Assembly: GCA_002719815.1 (NCBI GenBank)
Contig: PBET01000031.1
Span: forward strand, 1-55,348
DNA length: 55,348 nucleotides
Direction of reading: 5' to 3'
From: Methanobacteriota archaeon
GTDB taxonomy: Archaea > Thermoplasmatota > Poseidoniia > Poseidoniales > Poseidoniaceae
The notes under the pieces are model-generated. The model ran no database searches. It was not told where the DNA came from and saw only the letters and a list, made by a program, of their open reading frames with translations. Every line of letters starts with the position of its first letter. Position 1 is the stretch's first letter. Shown here one piece after another: positions 31,511 to 42,700 of the stretch. The position numbers and the translations under genes were made by a program.

Positions 31511-34020
31511 CGACCCATAATGGCCGAATGTACTTGCGATTGAACTTCTCGCATTCGAGTGCGAGCGCCTAATTCTCTAAAGACTGCAAGTGCTCGTTGG
31601 AGATATTCCATTCGACGTTGTCGATCGGGTGCTACACCACCAAGTTTCGAGAGCAATTCGCCGATTTGCATTCGTAAATCGTTCGCTTCTGCAATAATCA
31701 ATGCTTCTCGATATCGCTCAAGTGCTTCCTCGCTTCGTCCACTATCTTCGAGTACTTCGCCCAAGAGGATCATCAACTCGACCATCGAGACTGGATCACC
31801 CACATCGGACATGATGTTCAACGATTCAGTATAATGGTGCATGGATGTTTCAGCATCGTTCATTTTTGCATGATAACGACCAAGCAATGCTTGTGCACGA
31901 GCATGGGCAAGTAAGTCATCGGCCCGGTCTGTTCGTTCAAATGCCTCGAATGCATGCTTACGAGCACGTTCAACCTCACCTAAATCAAGGAGGGCTCGAC
32001 CAAGAATAATTTGGGCACTGAGCAATGTTTCATCACTGTTGATGATCGCTTCAACTTCTGAATATGCTTCAAGTGCCTTTCCACGGTCATTCTTTCGACG
32101 ATACAAATAGCCCATGTTGTTGTAGGTTCTCGCAGCACCTTTCGCATCACCAAGTTCAACTTGAACTTCAAGGGCTTCTTTGTGCGCAGCAAGTGCGTTA
32201 TCGGTTTGCCCTTGTTTCATTGCGATATCTGCTTGTGAACCAAGAATTTCAGCATAAACCACTGGAAGATTCGCATCTTTTGCTGCACTACTCGCCGTTT
32301 CAAAGATTGAAGAGGCTTGTTCAAATCGGCCGAGCATCAGCAGGATATCACCTTGCAATTGCATCATTGGAGCCATGAGGGAAGAATCCAAACGATCGAC
32401 ATTGACACTTTCGATCAGGCTCAACAATTCGAGATGGCCTTGTGAAACCAATTGACGACCGAATTCTACAATCTTCTCAATGGCCTCTTGTTGATGTTCC
32501 GAGGCAAGTTCATGGTAAATTTGCTCAAGTGTTGTTTCGGATGATTTACTCAACTTACTGTAATATTGGGCGCAAGCATTGTGGACGATTTGTTTGGTTT
32601 GGTCATCGATGCTACGGACCAAGAATTCACGTATCAAATCGTGAACATCGTAGACATCCGTATCAACTTGACGAGCAAGTCCTTGTTCAACCAAACTATC
32701 GAGAACATCAATGTCAAGTTCATGAGAGAGGAGAGCATCGAGAGGGACTGATTCCCTGAAAATTGAAAGAACGGTGAGGACTCGTTTTTGTTCAGCCGAT
32801 AGCTTGGAAAAGATTTCTTTCGTAACATAGTGTTCAAGCGTATCGTGGAAAGCTCCCGCAGATGCTCCGCGATTGATCAATTCCAAAACAAGAGGATGCC
32901 CTCTGGATAATCCATGGATGTGGAGCCATTGTTCTGTGGAGAGGTCTTCAAATCCAGTGAGAATGTTCCGTGCTGCATCAGAATCAAGTCCATCGAGTGG
33001 GAGAACAAGGCTGGTAATACGACCTTCAGCGTCTTTTGTTGGTACAACGGGTTTGAATGAACGAGAGAAGATAACCAAACCTATCGATTCTTCACTACCG
33101 AGCAATCCAATTGTCATCGACTGAATTGTTTGGAAGAGAATTGCATCTGAAACCTTGTGGAAGTCATCGATGACAATTAATGTCGGTGTATTTTCCAAGG
33201 AGTCGATGAGGATTCTGGCAGCATCATCAGGCTTGGGAACGGGTGTAGCAGCAAGATAGTCTGCAAAAGAGGAATCACCAATGTTGAGCAACCATTCTGC
33301 AAGCGATTCAAACAATGCTCGTGAGCCTTCCCAATCTTGACAACGGTGATAGAGAAGATTCCTTCGGTGCATGAATCGTTCGATCAGTTTTGCTGCAATT
33401 GTCGTTTTACCAATTCCTGCAATACCAGGAATCATCAGCGTCGTTGCACGAGCGTCGAGAAGATTAACCATGTTGTCAAGTTCTTTTTCTCGTCCGAAGA
33501 AATGACGTAATCGTGGAAGATCACCAAGTGAGGTAACGAGTTGTTTCTCAACTTGTTTTGACAAATCTCGTTCGATGAGATCCTCTGACAATGATCGTGC
33601 ATCCAGAATCAAATTATCATCCAAGTAGCGAATGATATCGACAGGACGCATTGCGAATGGCAAAACTTCGTGGGCTGCACCGAGTGTTGTCGATACGGTT
33701 TCACCATCGACATTGATGCAACGAAATTGAAACGCTCGAAGACGACCCCATGTTTCTTCAGCGGCTAAAATTCCCGCATCGGTTAGAAAGTAGGCCTTCC
33801 GTTTTCTGCTAACACCTTGGACGTGAGCTTGCCGTTCAACGAGGAGGCCTTGGTCTCTCAAACCAGAGATCGCTCGTGGAACGTTTGAACGTGCAATGGC
33901 GACAGCGTTTGCAATTCCCATCTGTGATAAGGCAAAAGGGACTTCGACTTTCTCTTTGAAATCAGCATAGTCTAGAAGATGCAGAAGCACCTTCTCCTGA
34001 ACGCCAGGTTTGGCAATCAT
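31507..34020 (-). CDS. Winged-helix / STAND-type NTPase / TPR protein
   Basis: 837 aa; N-terminal HTH, Walker A GIAGIGKTT (about 33402-33428), Walker B LIVIDD, multiple C-terminal TPR-like repeats (e.g. AKGAARTYNNMGYLYRRKNDRGKALEAYSEVE). Confidence 0.85.
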   Translation of the reverse strand: MIAKPGVQEKVLLHLLDYADFKEKVEVPFALSQMGIANAVAIARSNVPRAISGLRDQGLLVERQAHVQGVSRKRKAYFLTDAGILAAEETWGRLRAFQFRCINVDGETVSTTLGAAHEVLPFAMRPVDIIRYLDDNLILDARSLSEDLIERDLSKQVEKQLVTSLGDLPRLRHFFGREKELDNMVNLLDARATTLMIPGIAGIGKTTIAAKLIERFMHRRNLLYHRCQDWEGSRALFESLAEWLLNIGDSSFADYLAATPVPKPDDAARILIDSLENTPTLIVIDDFHKVSDAILFQTIQSMTIGLLGSEESIGLVIFSRSFKPVVPTKDAEGRITSLVLPLDGLDSDAARNILTGFEDLSTEQWLHIHGLSRGHPLVLELINRGASAGAFHDTLEHYVTKEIFSKLSAEQKRVLTVLSIFRESVPLDALLSHELDIDVLDSLVEQGLARQVDTDVYDVHDLIREFLVRSIDDQTKQIVHNACAQYYSKLSKSSETTLEQIYHELASEHQQEAIEKIVEFGRQLVSQGHLELLSLIESVNVDRLDSSLMAPMMQLQGDILLMLGRFEQASSIFETASSAAKDANLPVVYAEILGSQADIAMKQGQTDNALAAHKEALEVQVELGDAKGAARTYNNMGYLYRRKNDRGKALEAYSEVEAIINSDETLLSAQIILGRALLDLGEVERARKHAFEAFERTDRADDLLAHARAQALLGRYHAKMNDAETSMHHYTESLNIMSDVGDPVSMVELMILLGEVLEDSGRSEEALERYREALIIAEANDLRMQIGELLSKLGGVAPDRQRRMEYLQRALAVFRELGARTRMREVQSQVHSAIMGR

Positions 34021-34033
34021 TCAATCACACCAA

Positions 34034-37000
34034 TTACTGACCAGGTGGTTGATAGTTTGGATCAGGAACCCATTGATTGCTCTCTTGATCCCACATCCAA
34101 CCAGGGTGCTGAGCGGATTGTTCCGGCACCGCTGGCTGTTGAACAGCAGCCGGGGCAGCAGGTTGTTGCGGCGTTCCGACAACGTCCTTCTTACCCCAAG
34201 CGTATGGGTCAACTTCTTGCTCAACTTCCTGAGTTCCATCGAACTCATCATCGTCTAGTTCTTCAAATTCGATGAAGAAGTAGCCGACTCCACCCAGCAG
34301 AATCAGTGCACCGATGACAATTGCAACGATGAGAAGAACATTCAGGCCCTCATCCTCTTCGCCAACTGCGACTTCAAAGGCTGTTGCATCAGAACTACCT
34401 CCGAACGTTTGACCATTCATCTCAAATTTGATTTCTCGAGAAACGTCATCCAAGTCTTGCAGGCTGATATTCATCGTCCATGTTCCGTCATCACCAACAA
34501 TGACTGATTTGATTGGGAAATCCGATGATACAGTCTTTGCCTCGACCTTGGCACCTGGAAGACCAGTCCCATTGAATACAGCCACAGACTTTGCGGAAAC
34601 TGAATCACCTGGGTTGGTGTAGTCGACATCAAACTTAATCGCTTGAACAAAGAACGTTACGTCCCGAGAGACGGCGAATTCATCAAATCCATCACGAACA
34701 ATGAAACGAACATTCTCGACAGTCCAACTGCTGATATCCTCATTGCTTTGTTTGATGGCAGGATCGTATGTTGCGATTCCCTGACTATCAATATCGATGA
34801 GGTATGGATGATCATCGTCCGTTGAAACGGTTAGATCATCAGCGAAGTCATAAATGAGCACATTGGAATCTGGGTCATTGAAGTATTGCTTCAAATCGAT
34901 AACGCCACCGCCACCACATTGATTCTCTGAACTCGAATCAATAACACAGAAGATTGTAATCTGTGTTTGCCAATTGGTTGCGTTAAACTGTGGAGGGATG
35001 TTGTTCTCATCTGCTGGTTTGGAAATGGTAATTCGCTTGACGAACTCTTCGGAGTAATCCTCACCATCGTAGGCTCTGACTCGGATTTCATATTGACTTT
35101 CATGATCGAGTCGGCTTGTGTCCCAAACTGCGGACCAAGAATAACCAACTGTACTCGCCTGTGTGAAGGTCGTTACAGGACCAGGGCCATCGTTCAGCAG
35201 GAGACCACTCGCCAGATCGAGAATGTCAATTTCGACACGCGTAATCGTACCATCGGAACCATCCGTCGCGAAGCCTTTCAGAATCGTCTCGGTTTCAGCA
35301 CGTACTGGAAGTAAACCAGTCGGTTCGAGTAGTTGGACCATTGGAGGCGTGTTATCGTTCAGAACAGTAACCGTCCTTGTGGAAACCACGCAGATTCCTT
35401 GCTCATCATCACAGAAATCGCTATCACTTGCCCACACTTCAAAGGTGTATTCACCTGTTTCAAGTTCCTCAAAGTTCCATTGATACGCCCAAGCAACAGC
35501 TCCATCAATCGCAAAGTGCGACGAGTATCCATTCGGCCCGGTGACATCGAACCAGATGTTCTCGATATCCGACCCCAATACGCCGTTGTATGGATCCGAG
35601 GCGGTTCCTGTAAAGAGAATCTTGCCGTTGGAGTGGGTTGAGCCATCGAGAGGTTCATCCAGATAAAGCGTTGGTGGAACCAGATTCAACTTGAAATTAC
35701 GAGTGGTAATTGGGGAATAATCCAAGCCATCGTAGGAACGAATTCTGAAGGTAACATCGCTCTCACCATCTGGGTGGGCAGAGAGATCCCAATCAAACGA
35801 CCATGTCTTGAATGGATGGTTCTCTTTTGTCAATTCACCATTTGCACCAGACGTATCGACGGCATAGTACCAATCAGAACTACCAGGTGGTTGAATTTCA
35901 ACGCGCTCAATCAGACCAAATTGACGATCATACGCAATAACATCAAGTGGGTATGGGCCTGATTGACCATCCCAGGCAGTACCTGTAATGACTGCGTTAA
36001 TTGCGAATGAATCTCCATCGTATTGTTCAACTGTAACACTTGGTCGTTGATTATCGAGACTGATGATATCATCGATTGACCCGCTGAGGACAAAGTCGAA
36101 CTCTTTCTTACCCTTGCCGAATTTGTAGGCCTCAACAATGTAGAACGGGAGTTCTCTGCCGTTTACGCAATCTGGATCATCATCATCAACGAATGTATCG
36201 CCGTCATTGTCGTATCCATCCGAGCATGTATCCTCATCGAGGATGGTTGGGTTCGAAGGATCAGATCCCGGAACGGTTACGCCAGTTTCTCCTACGAGGT
36301 GATTCCAGTTACGATCGAGGAGGAAATTGGATGGAAGTGAGACTTGCTGTGTGAAACCAAAACTGTCTGTGGTCAATTCATACAACGGCAATCCAGTTGC
36401 GTCCTTAATGATGACAGTAGCACCAGCAACATTGCTGTTCTTTGCCTTCACTTGATAGCGAACCAATTCACCTTCACGGACTTGTGAACCCCAAGCAGAG
36501 TTTTGGTTTTGCACGTGAATCTTCGTTTCATCGAAATTCTGCAAACTCGCGAACGAGAAAACGGTTGAGTTGTTGACAAGTTCAATTGCGAGTGGCATGT
36601 CTCGAGGTGGAACTGCTGCAGTATCTGGGAGCAACAAACATTCGGATTGGACATAAGGACACTCTGCACCAAGCCATTGAAGCATGACTGGATAGGTGTA
36701 GTCGCCACCCGCATCAGGGATGTATTCAGACTGAACCGTTACCCGCGATTCTGAGATGTTGTACACTTGAGTGGCATTGGTCCATGTATTGCCTGAGAAG
36801 TAACCGATTGAACCATATTTCTGACCATATTTGTTGTCAAAGTGCGAGATGTTAGCTGCAAATTGTCCTGCCTCGATTGAGTTTCGTTGTACATTGACAA
36901 TAGAACCTTTGATTCGCAGACCATCACCTGCATTGTTGGTTACTGTGTTGTCGACGATTGTCGCAGAGGATGTGAAGACGTGAATAGCAGGACACTGGAA

Positions 37001-38365
37001 GTCACCATCATACATCCACAGAGAGTTGCAGGTACCAGTATTGTTTGAAATGACGTTATCAGCAATGTACGCTCTGTTTGGTGAAGGGCCTGGGTAATTG
37101 CTACCCTGATCACGATAGTGATACTCACCAATTTGGATGGCTTCCTTTTCCGTGTTTTGAATGGTGTTGTTTTGGATTTCGACTTCAGATTGGCCATAGA
37201 CCCAGAAACCGTTGTAGCCTCCAATAGGGCCAATTGTGTTTCGATGAGCGGATACCGTCGAATCACGGATACCGAATCCAGAACCTGCTGAAGCACCAGA
37301 AATGGTGTTTGAGGTCGCTACAACAATCGCACCATCGTATGCGGTAATTCCAGCGCCTTCTCCTGTCGTGATGACGTTATTGTCGAGGTAAAGTGTGTGT
37401 GCGAAGTTACCCGTGGATTTGTATGAGTTCGTGTCAATAGCGTTGCACAGAACATTGATTGTACTGTTTCCAAAGGATCCAGATGAACCCTTGAAAAACG
37501 CACCATAGGCATTGTCCTTGACGTCGAGATTGTCCATCGAGACATAGGAATTTTCGGCATAAATCAATACACGACCTCCACCCTGATTGCCACATTGTGC
37601 TTGTGTGTTACCAGTAAATGTTGAACCTGTGATGGTGAGTGATGAAAGAATACCTGCTCCAGCATCGTAAGCACGAACTGCTGCCGCATCGTAGCCACGC
37701 CCATCATCACCAAGTGTGAATGTTGAATCACGAATTGTTGGAGCTGCGAAATCCAATGCAATGATATTGGAAGTGTTGATGTTGGAGAAGGCAAGGTTAT
37801 CGAGCATTGCGGAAGATCCGTCAAAGACAAGCGTACCATACTGAACTGCTTGCAGTGTCTGGACATAGATTGGATGTCCGTATGCATTGTTGAATGAGAC
37901 GTGGGACATTCCCGTCGAAGCTTGGTTAATGGTGTTTCGAATGATGACACCAGAACCACATGCTGCATCCGTGTTGGTTAACAACTGGTTGCCCTGTTGG
38001 TAACAGCGACCAGTAACGGTGGTGTCCGCAGGAAGAGCCCATTCAAAACGAATGGTTGATGATGAACTTCCTTGGGTTGCCCCACAAGAGGCTGAACCTG
38101 CACAGATCGCACCTTCGACATCAATGTAGACACCTGCAGGAATATTGATTGTCGTTCCTGCTTGAATGATGAGTTTTGCACCTTCAGCAACGGTTACATC
38201 ACCGGTCAATGTGTGTGTTCCACTCCAAGTCTCTGTTGTGAGAATCTCACCATTTGATGTTTCGTTGACAGCACTTGCAGTCGGCACGGTCACCAATCCG
38301 ATCATCAGGGATGTAAGTAAGAGCCCTACAAGACCTACACTTTTTCCAATATTTGCAATTCGCAT
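34034..38365 (-). CDS. Giant parallel-beta-helix/Ig-like surface protein with C-terminal TM and Trp-rich tail
   Basis: Start likely MRIANIGKSVGLVGLLLTSLMIG (38363-38365); repeated N-x-I-x-N helix-type motifs (NNTIQNTEKEAIQIG, DNVISNNTG, DNTVTNNAGDGLRIKG); TM VLLIVAIVIGALILLGGVGYFFI; tail HPGWMWDQESNQWVPDPNYQPPGQ. Confidence 0.88.
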   Translation of the reverse strand: MRIANIGKSVGLVGLLLTSLMIGLVTVPTASAVNETSNGEILTTETWSGTHTLTGDVTVAEGAKLIIQAGTTINIPAGVYIDVEGAICAGSASCGATQGSSSSTIRFEWALPADTTVTGRCYQQGNQLLTNTDAACGSGVIIRNTINQASTGMSHVSFNNAYGHPIYVQTLQAVQYGTLVFDGSSAMLDNLAFSNINTSNIIALDFAAPTIRDSTFTLGDDGRGYDAAAVRAYDAGAGILSSLTITGSTFTGNTQAQCGNQGGGRVLIYAENSYVSMDNLDVKDNAYGAFFKGSSGSFGNSTINVLCNAIDTNSYKSTGNFAHTLYLDNNVITTGEGAGITAYDGAIVVATSNTISGASAGSGFGIRDSTVSAHRNTIGPIGGYNGFWVYGQSEVEIQNNTIQNTEKEAIQIGEYHYRDQGSNYPGPSPNRAYIADNVISNNTGTCNSLWMYDGDFQCPAIHVFTSSATIVDNTVTNNAGDGLRIKGSIVNVQRNSIEAGQFAANISHFDNKYGQKYGSIGYFSGNTWTNATQVYNISESRVTVQSEYIPDAGGDYTYPVMLQWLGAECPYVQSECLLLPDTAAVPPRDMPLAIELVNNSTVFSFASLQNFDETKIHVQNQNSAWGSQVREGELVRYQVKAKNSNVAGATVIIKDATGLPLYELTTDSFGFTQQVSLPSNFLLDRNWNHLVGETGVTVPGSDPSNPTILDEDTCSDGYDNDGDTFVDDDDPDCVNGRELPFYIVEAYKFGKGKKEFDFVLSGSIDDIISLDNQRPSVTVEQYDGDSFAINAVITGTAWDGQSGPYPLDVIAYDRQFGLIERVEIQPPGSSDWYYAVDTSGANGELTKENHPFKTWSFDWDLSAHPDGESDVTFRIRSYDGLDYSPITTRNFKLNLVPPTLYLDEPLDGSTHSNGKILFTGTASDPYNGVLGSDIENIWFDVTGPNGYSSHFAIDGAVAWAYQWNFEELETGEYTFEVWASDSDFCDDEQGICVVSTRTVTVLNDNTPPMVQLLEPTGLLPVRAETETILKGFATDGSDGTITRVEIDILDLASGLLLNDGPGPVTTFTQASTVGYSWSAVWDTSRLDHESQYEIRVRAYDGEDYSEEFVKRITISKPADENNIPPQFNATNWQTQITIFCVIDSSSENQCGGGGVIDLKQYFNDPDSNVLIYDFADDLTVSTDDDHPYLIDIDSQGIATYDPAIKQSNEDISSWTVENVRFIVRDGFDEFAVSRDVTFFVQAIKFDVDYTNPGDSVSAKSVAVFNGTGLPGAKVEAKTVSSDFPIKSVIVGDDGTWTMNISLQDLDDVSREIKFEMNGQTFGGSSDATAFEVAVGEEDEGLNVLLIVAIVIGALILLGGVGYFFIEFEELDDDEFDGTQEVEQEVDPYAWGKKDVVGTPQQPAAPAAVQQPAVPEQSAQHPGWMWDQESNQWVPDPNYQPPGQ

Positions 38366-38397
38366 ATTTATTCCTCTATGTCTTTGCAGAAACCGGA

Positions 38398-38410
38398 CAA
38401 ATATAATACT
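38398..38410 (-). promoter_or_regulatory. Candidate TATA box upstream of the beta-helix surface protein
   Basis: Reverse strand reads AGTATTATATTTG about 35-45 nt upstream of the ATG at 38365, in an AT-rich noncoding region. Confidence 0.5.
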
Positions 38411-38520
38411 GCGCCCCAGATGACACACGTAAATGTATCATTTTAAGATGATAATATCATTATTTAGGCATTAAGAATATCAATATTCCTCAAAGATATC
38501 AAGTTTCTAAGCATGAAAAA

Positions 38521-39726
38521 TTAGCAATTCGGACTTTCGGAGACCCGATTAAGCCATAATTCTGCATTGAGTTCACCATAGCCGTTTCGAGAATCATGTG
38601 AGAAATCTGAACTCAATGATTCTGCCAGAGCTCGTTTGACGAGTTCAATACAAGCAGTCGTTGATGTCGCGTTTGGCTTTAATTCTGGGTGTGCTTCAAG
38701 AATCAATGCCAATGCACCCGCAACAAATACCGTAGCATCCGATGTGCCACTGGATGAATACCATTGGTCGTTCTTTCCTGTCGATACAATTCCAACCCCA
38801 GGAGCGGTCAATTCTGGTTTTTGATGTGGAAAGATACGTGGATCACCAGCACTATCAACCGATTCACCCATGGACGATTGACTCCAAACTGAACCATCCC
38901 TGTTCGATGCACCAACGGTGATGGCAAGATTGACGTTACCGGGTGCGCTGACAAAACCATCATCTGCAGAACCACCATCGTTACCGGCAGCAGCAACGAC
39001 AAAAATTCCTTCATCAATTGCTTGCCGAGTTGCAGAAACAGCAGGACCTTCTCTTGAGGCTGATTGATCTTGCTCACCACCCAATGAGAGTGAGATGATG
39101 TCGGCTTCAAAATCGAAGACGCACCATCGGATTGCATCACCAACCCTCGTCTCAGAACCAGTGTTGTTGTCACCATCAGCACTCAAGGCAGCCGCCATTC
39201 CTAATGTCACATTGGGGGCAATGCCAATTTGGAGATCGTTTGAAATCAACAAGCCTGCCATCAATGTACCATGAGAAATTGAACCATAATCCACAGGATC
39301 TGTTGATGAGCCTACAAAATCCTTGAACACAACATCTGCATCTTCAAGCGATGTATGCGTGAGAGAGAGTCCTGTATCGACCATACAAACACGTACACCT
39401 TCTCCTGAGAGTCCATCATCTTGCAATGAACGAACCTCTGATTGTTCAAACGCCCATTCCGAAGTTGAAGGTGGTAATTCCAACAACAAGAGATTTGATT
39501 GCCAAAGCACGACAATGATGCCCAAAAAGAGCGCCATCATCACACCAGAAGTGATTGAGAACAAACGCCTTGGCCGATAAGGAAGCGTATCTGGAAGGGT
39601 TGGAGCCCACCCAGTTACCTCCGCCCTCCATTGATCTTGATGATCATTGGTTGATGGGTCAACTGCTGAGAGAATCTTGGGCTCCCCTGGTTCAGGAAGC
39701 AATTCAACTCCACGCAATTCTTCCAT
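38521..39726 (-). CDS. Membrane-anchored subtilisin-like serine protease (S8)
   Basis: Asp (VRVCMVDTGLSLTH), His (SISHGTLMAGLL), Ser (SSSGTSDATVFVAGAL) motifs; single N-terminal TM (ITSGVMMALFLGIIVVLW). ORF track starts at 39741. Confidence 0.92.
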   Translation of the reverse strand: MEELRGVELLPEPGEPKILSAVDPSTNDHQDQWRAEVTGWAPTLPDTLPYRPRRLFSITSGVMMALFLGIIVVLWQSNLLLLELPPSTSEWAFEQSEVRSLQDDGLSGEGVRVCMVDTGLSLTHTSLEDADVVFKDFVGSSTDPVDYGSISHGTLMAGLLISNDLQIGIAPNVTLGMAAALSADGDNNTGSETRVGDAIRWCVFDFEADIISLSLGGEQDQSASREGPAVSATRQAIDEGIFVVAAAGNDGGSADDGFVSAPGNVNLAITVGASNRDGSVWSQSSMGESVDSAGDPRIFPHQKPELTAPGVGIVSTGKNDQWYSSSGTSDATVFVAGALALILEAHPELKPNATSTTACIELVKRALAESLSSDFSHDSRNGYGELNAELWLNRVSESPNC

Positions 39727-39781
39727 GCTTCTCCCACCCAAATCGGTGGTTCTCTCGTATCAAACCTTGTCTCAAGACAAA

Positions 39782-42700
39782 TCAGAAACGGCCACCAGAG
39801 CGACGGGCTCGTTCAGAGGCCTTGAATCCGAAGTAAAGGATGATGAAGATCAAACCAATGATTGCAATTGTAACAATTGGGTTGGATGTTTCTTCAGATC
39901 CTTGTACAAGATATTCAATTCCGAAGTCTTCAGCATTGTCGGCATCGTTGTTCGAGAAGTTGAAATCATCTCCAAGAACTTCCCATCGAACGTCGTATCG
40001 AGTAATTCCTTGACTTGCTGCAGGTAGAATAAATTCGAATTCTGTTGTGGTTGATGCAGGCATTGTAAGGGTCACATTCATCTCTGAAATTGAATCACTG
40101 TCGAGATAGACCGTCACCAACTGAGCTGAACGCAATCCTGTATTTTCCATCACGATGATGACTGTGTTCGGATCAACATCAGCGAAGTTGTTGCTTCGAG
40201 ACTTGGTCAAATCTTCATCGAAACTCAATGCGATTCGAGCTGCTTCGACTTCGATATCATATTCCTCTGTTGTCGTTCCGTCTTCACTCGTAATTCGAAC
40301 AGTGATGGTGATTGGTCCTTCCTCAAAGTCTGGTGCAGAGGTGACGCTAAAGGCAAGATCTCGCATGTTCTCCTTTGCAATGGTTGTTACACCGTTCATT
40401 GGTGTAACAGTCCAACCTTCTGGTAGATTGTCCAATACTTCGTAGGTAAAGGAGTCATCACCGTTACCATTGTTGTTGATGGTCATGGTTGCGGTTGTTG
40501 TACCGCCAGGACCAACACCGATGGTTGATGAGAGGTCCGTTACATTGAATCCATAGTACTGAGGAATCTCAACGTTCAACGAAACTTCACTCATGTCACC
40601 ACTGTCTGCTGAGAATCGGATGTTCACATCGTGACCATTTTCAAGCCACCATGCCGCTTCAACAGATGGTAGGACGATTCGTGCACGAACGGTCTCTTCG
40701 AGCGTTGCATTTCCAGCAACATCACCAATGCCGAGTTGGACAATGGTCGAATCGATCCAATCGGTTCCGTTGTAGAATTCAACCGACCAATCATCTTGAT
40801 CTGGTGAGACGGTAACTGAACCAGTAACACCGAATGGGTCTGAAATTTCCGTTCCTTCATAGACAGCAACAACATCAAACTCAATCGATGTGTAATTGGC
40901 GTCATCCGATGTGTTGACGGTTGCAAGCAAGTCACGGTTTTCATCACCAAGAACGGTTGCACCCTCAACGTTGATGATTGAAAGCACGAGATCGCTGTTG
41001 GTCTTTCTGTTGTAGGAAAGCATGACAGCAGTTCGACCTTCATCACCATTATCGATGGAGATTCCAGCGGTATAATTCATCGTAAGATCTCGTTGAACTG
41101 TGGTAAATTCTGAGTTGAAGGTTACCGAATCAGCAGGAAGGAGTACTTCCATTGTTCCATCCGTTTCGAGAGGAATCATCCAAGCCTTTCCATCACCGAG
41201 GTCGACTTCAACTTCAACAACATCTGTGACAGGCGATTCGGAATTCTCCGTTCCTGCGTTGAATGTTTGGAGGTTGAACGAAGTGAATTCGGTCGAGAGA
41301 TCAACCCATCCACCCTTGCTCATCACGAGTTCGATGGTTCCACCGTTTTGTACTTCAGCGTCCAGCAATCCAACTGTAACACCACCACCGTTGAATGGAG
41401 CATCGTCCTCATAGACGACAACAACCCATTGCCCAGGTTCGACCACAGCTGTGAAAGACAGTGTCTCATCAGCGAATGTACCGATGACGTCAACCGAATC
41501 CTGTTGGTTCTCAGACGTACCATACAGGGTAATCGAGGCATCCTCGAGTCGAGTCGCATCGAGTACATCCGTAATTGAACCTGTGACCGTTACTTCGGCG
41601 GCAGACATCTCAATGTCTTGCGAAACAGGTTCATTGTCGACGACATACGTACCAGTGTTGTTGTCATCGTATGAAACGACACCAAATCCTTCCTTTTCGA
41701 TCGTAATGGCGTAGTTCTCCAAAATTGGTACATACAATCGCCAGACACCAGTCGAATCGGTTTCAACAACCGTATCGATGCTTCCACCCTGAATTGTAAC
41801 AGTTGCGCCTTCAACACCCTCGTTTGCATCTGCAATGTCGTCCTCGTCAGTGTCCCAGTAGGCCTTACCTCCGATCTCAACTTCCAATGCAGCATACACA
41901 ACATCGAGTGATGTGTTTTCGTTCATGATTACAGGAGCATCGGATGTATCCAATGTCCAGTAGCGTTGTGCTGCAGATTCATTCATGAAGAGACTCCACG
42001 TTCCTGGCATCAACAATTGCGTTGCATTACCATCAGCATCGGTTGGATTCATGGTAATGTTTCCAAAGCCATCATGGCTGACAAGAACGACGTTCTTTCC
42101 AACAAGTTCTGAATCAGTACCGAGTTCCTTCAATGTCAATGAAACCTCAACCGCCTCAACGAGGGCAAGTGAGAGTTCAGTCCGTGCACTCGAGTCTGCA
42201 TCGATTGTGATTGGCATACGGAGTGATTCTGTGATTGCATCACCGTTGAGCATTGGTGCAACAACAACAATGTAATCACCACTTTCGACGTAGGTTGCAA
42301 ACGTACCATTCTCATCAACGCTAATCGGCACGTAATCGGAGCCATCGGGCGTCGAGAGCAAGAAGTTCTCAACCATTGCTGAACCATTGGCCCATGTGAT
42401 GGTACCATTCATTCGCCATGCGTCGACGATTGGAACAATAATTGCCTCTTCTGGGCCAGTCAATCCGACTGGGATGACATCCAAGACGCCATTGATCTCA
42501 AGACTCGCATCGGTTGCATTTTCGTCAGATGCATCCAAGTTGTTGGTTGTAATTGCATAGATACCAGGACTCAAGACGACATCGACAATTCCATCTTCGG
42601 TATAATCATCGGACGTGATGTTCACTTGTTGTCCGACTTCAGAGACCGGAATGAGTTGGATATCTGGTCGAATCGCAGTTCCATTTTCAAAGACCCCGTC

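Noticed and set aside
31507-34020. Calling the STAND/TPR protein an antiviral Avs system outright
   Set aside because: N-terminal domain looks like a winged helix, not a nuclease or other effector, and no other defence genes are nearby; kept only as a hypothesis.
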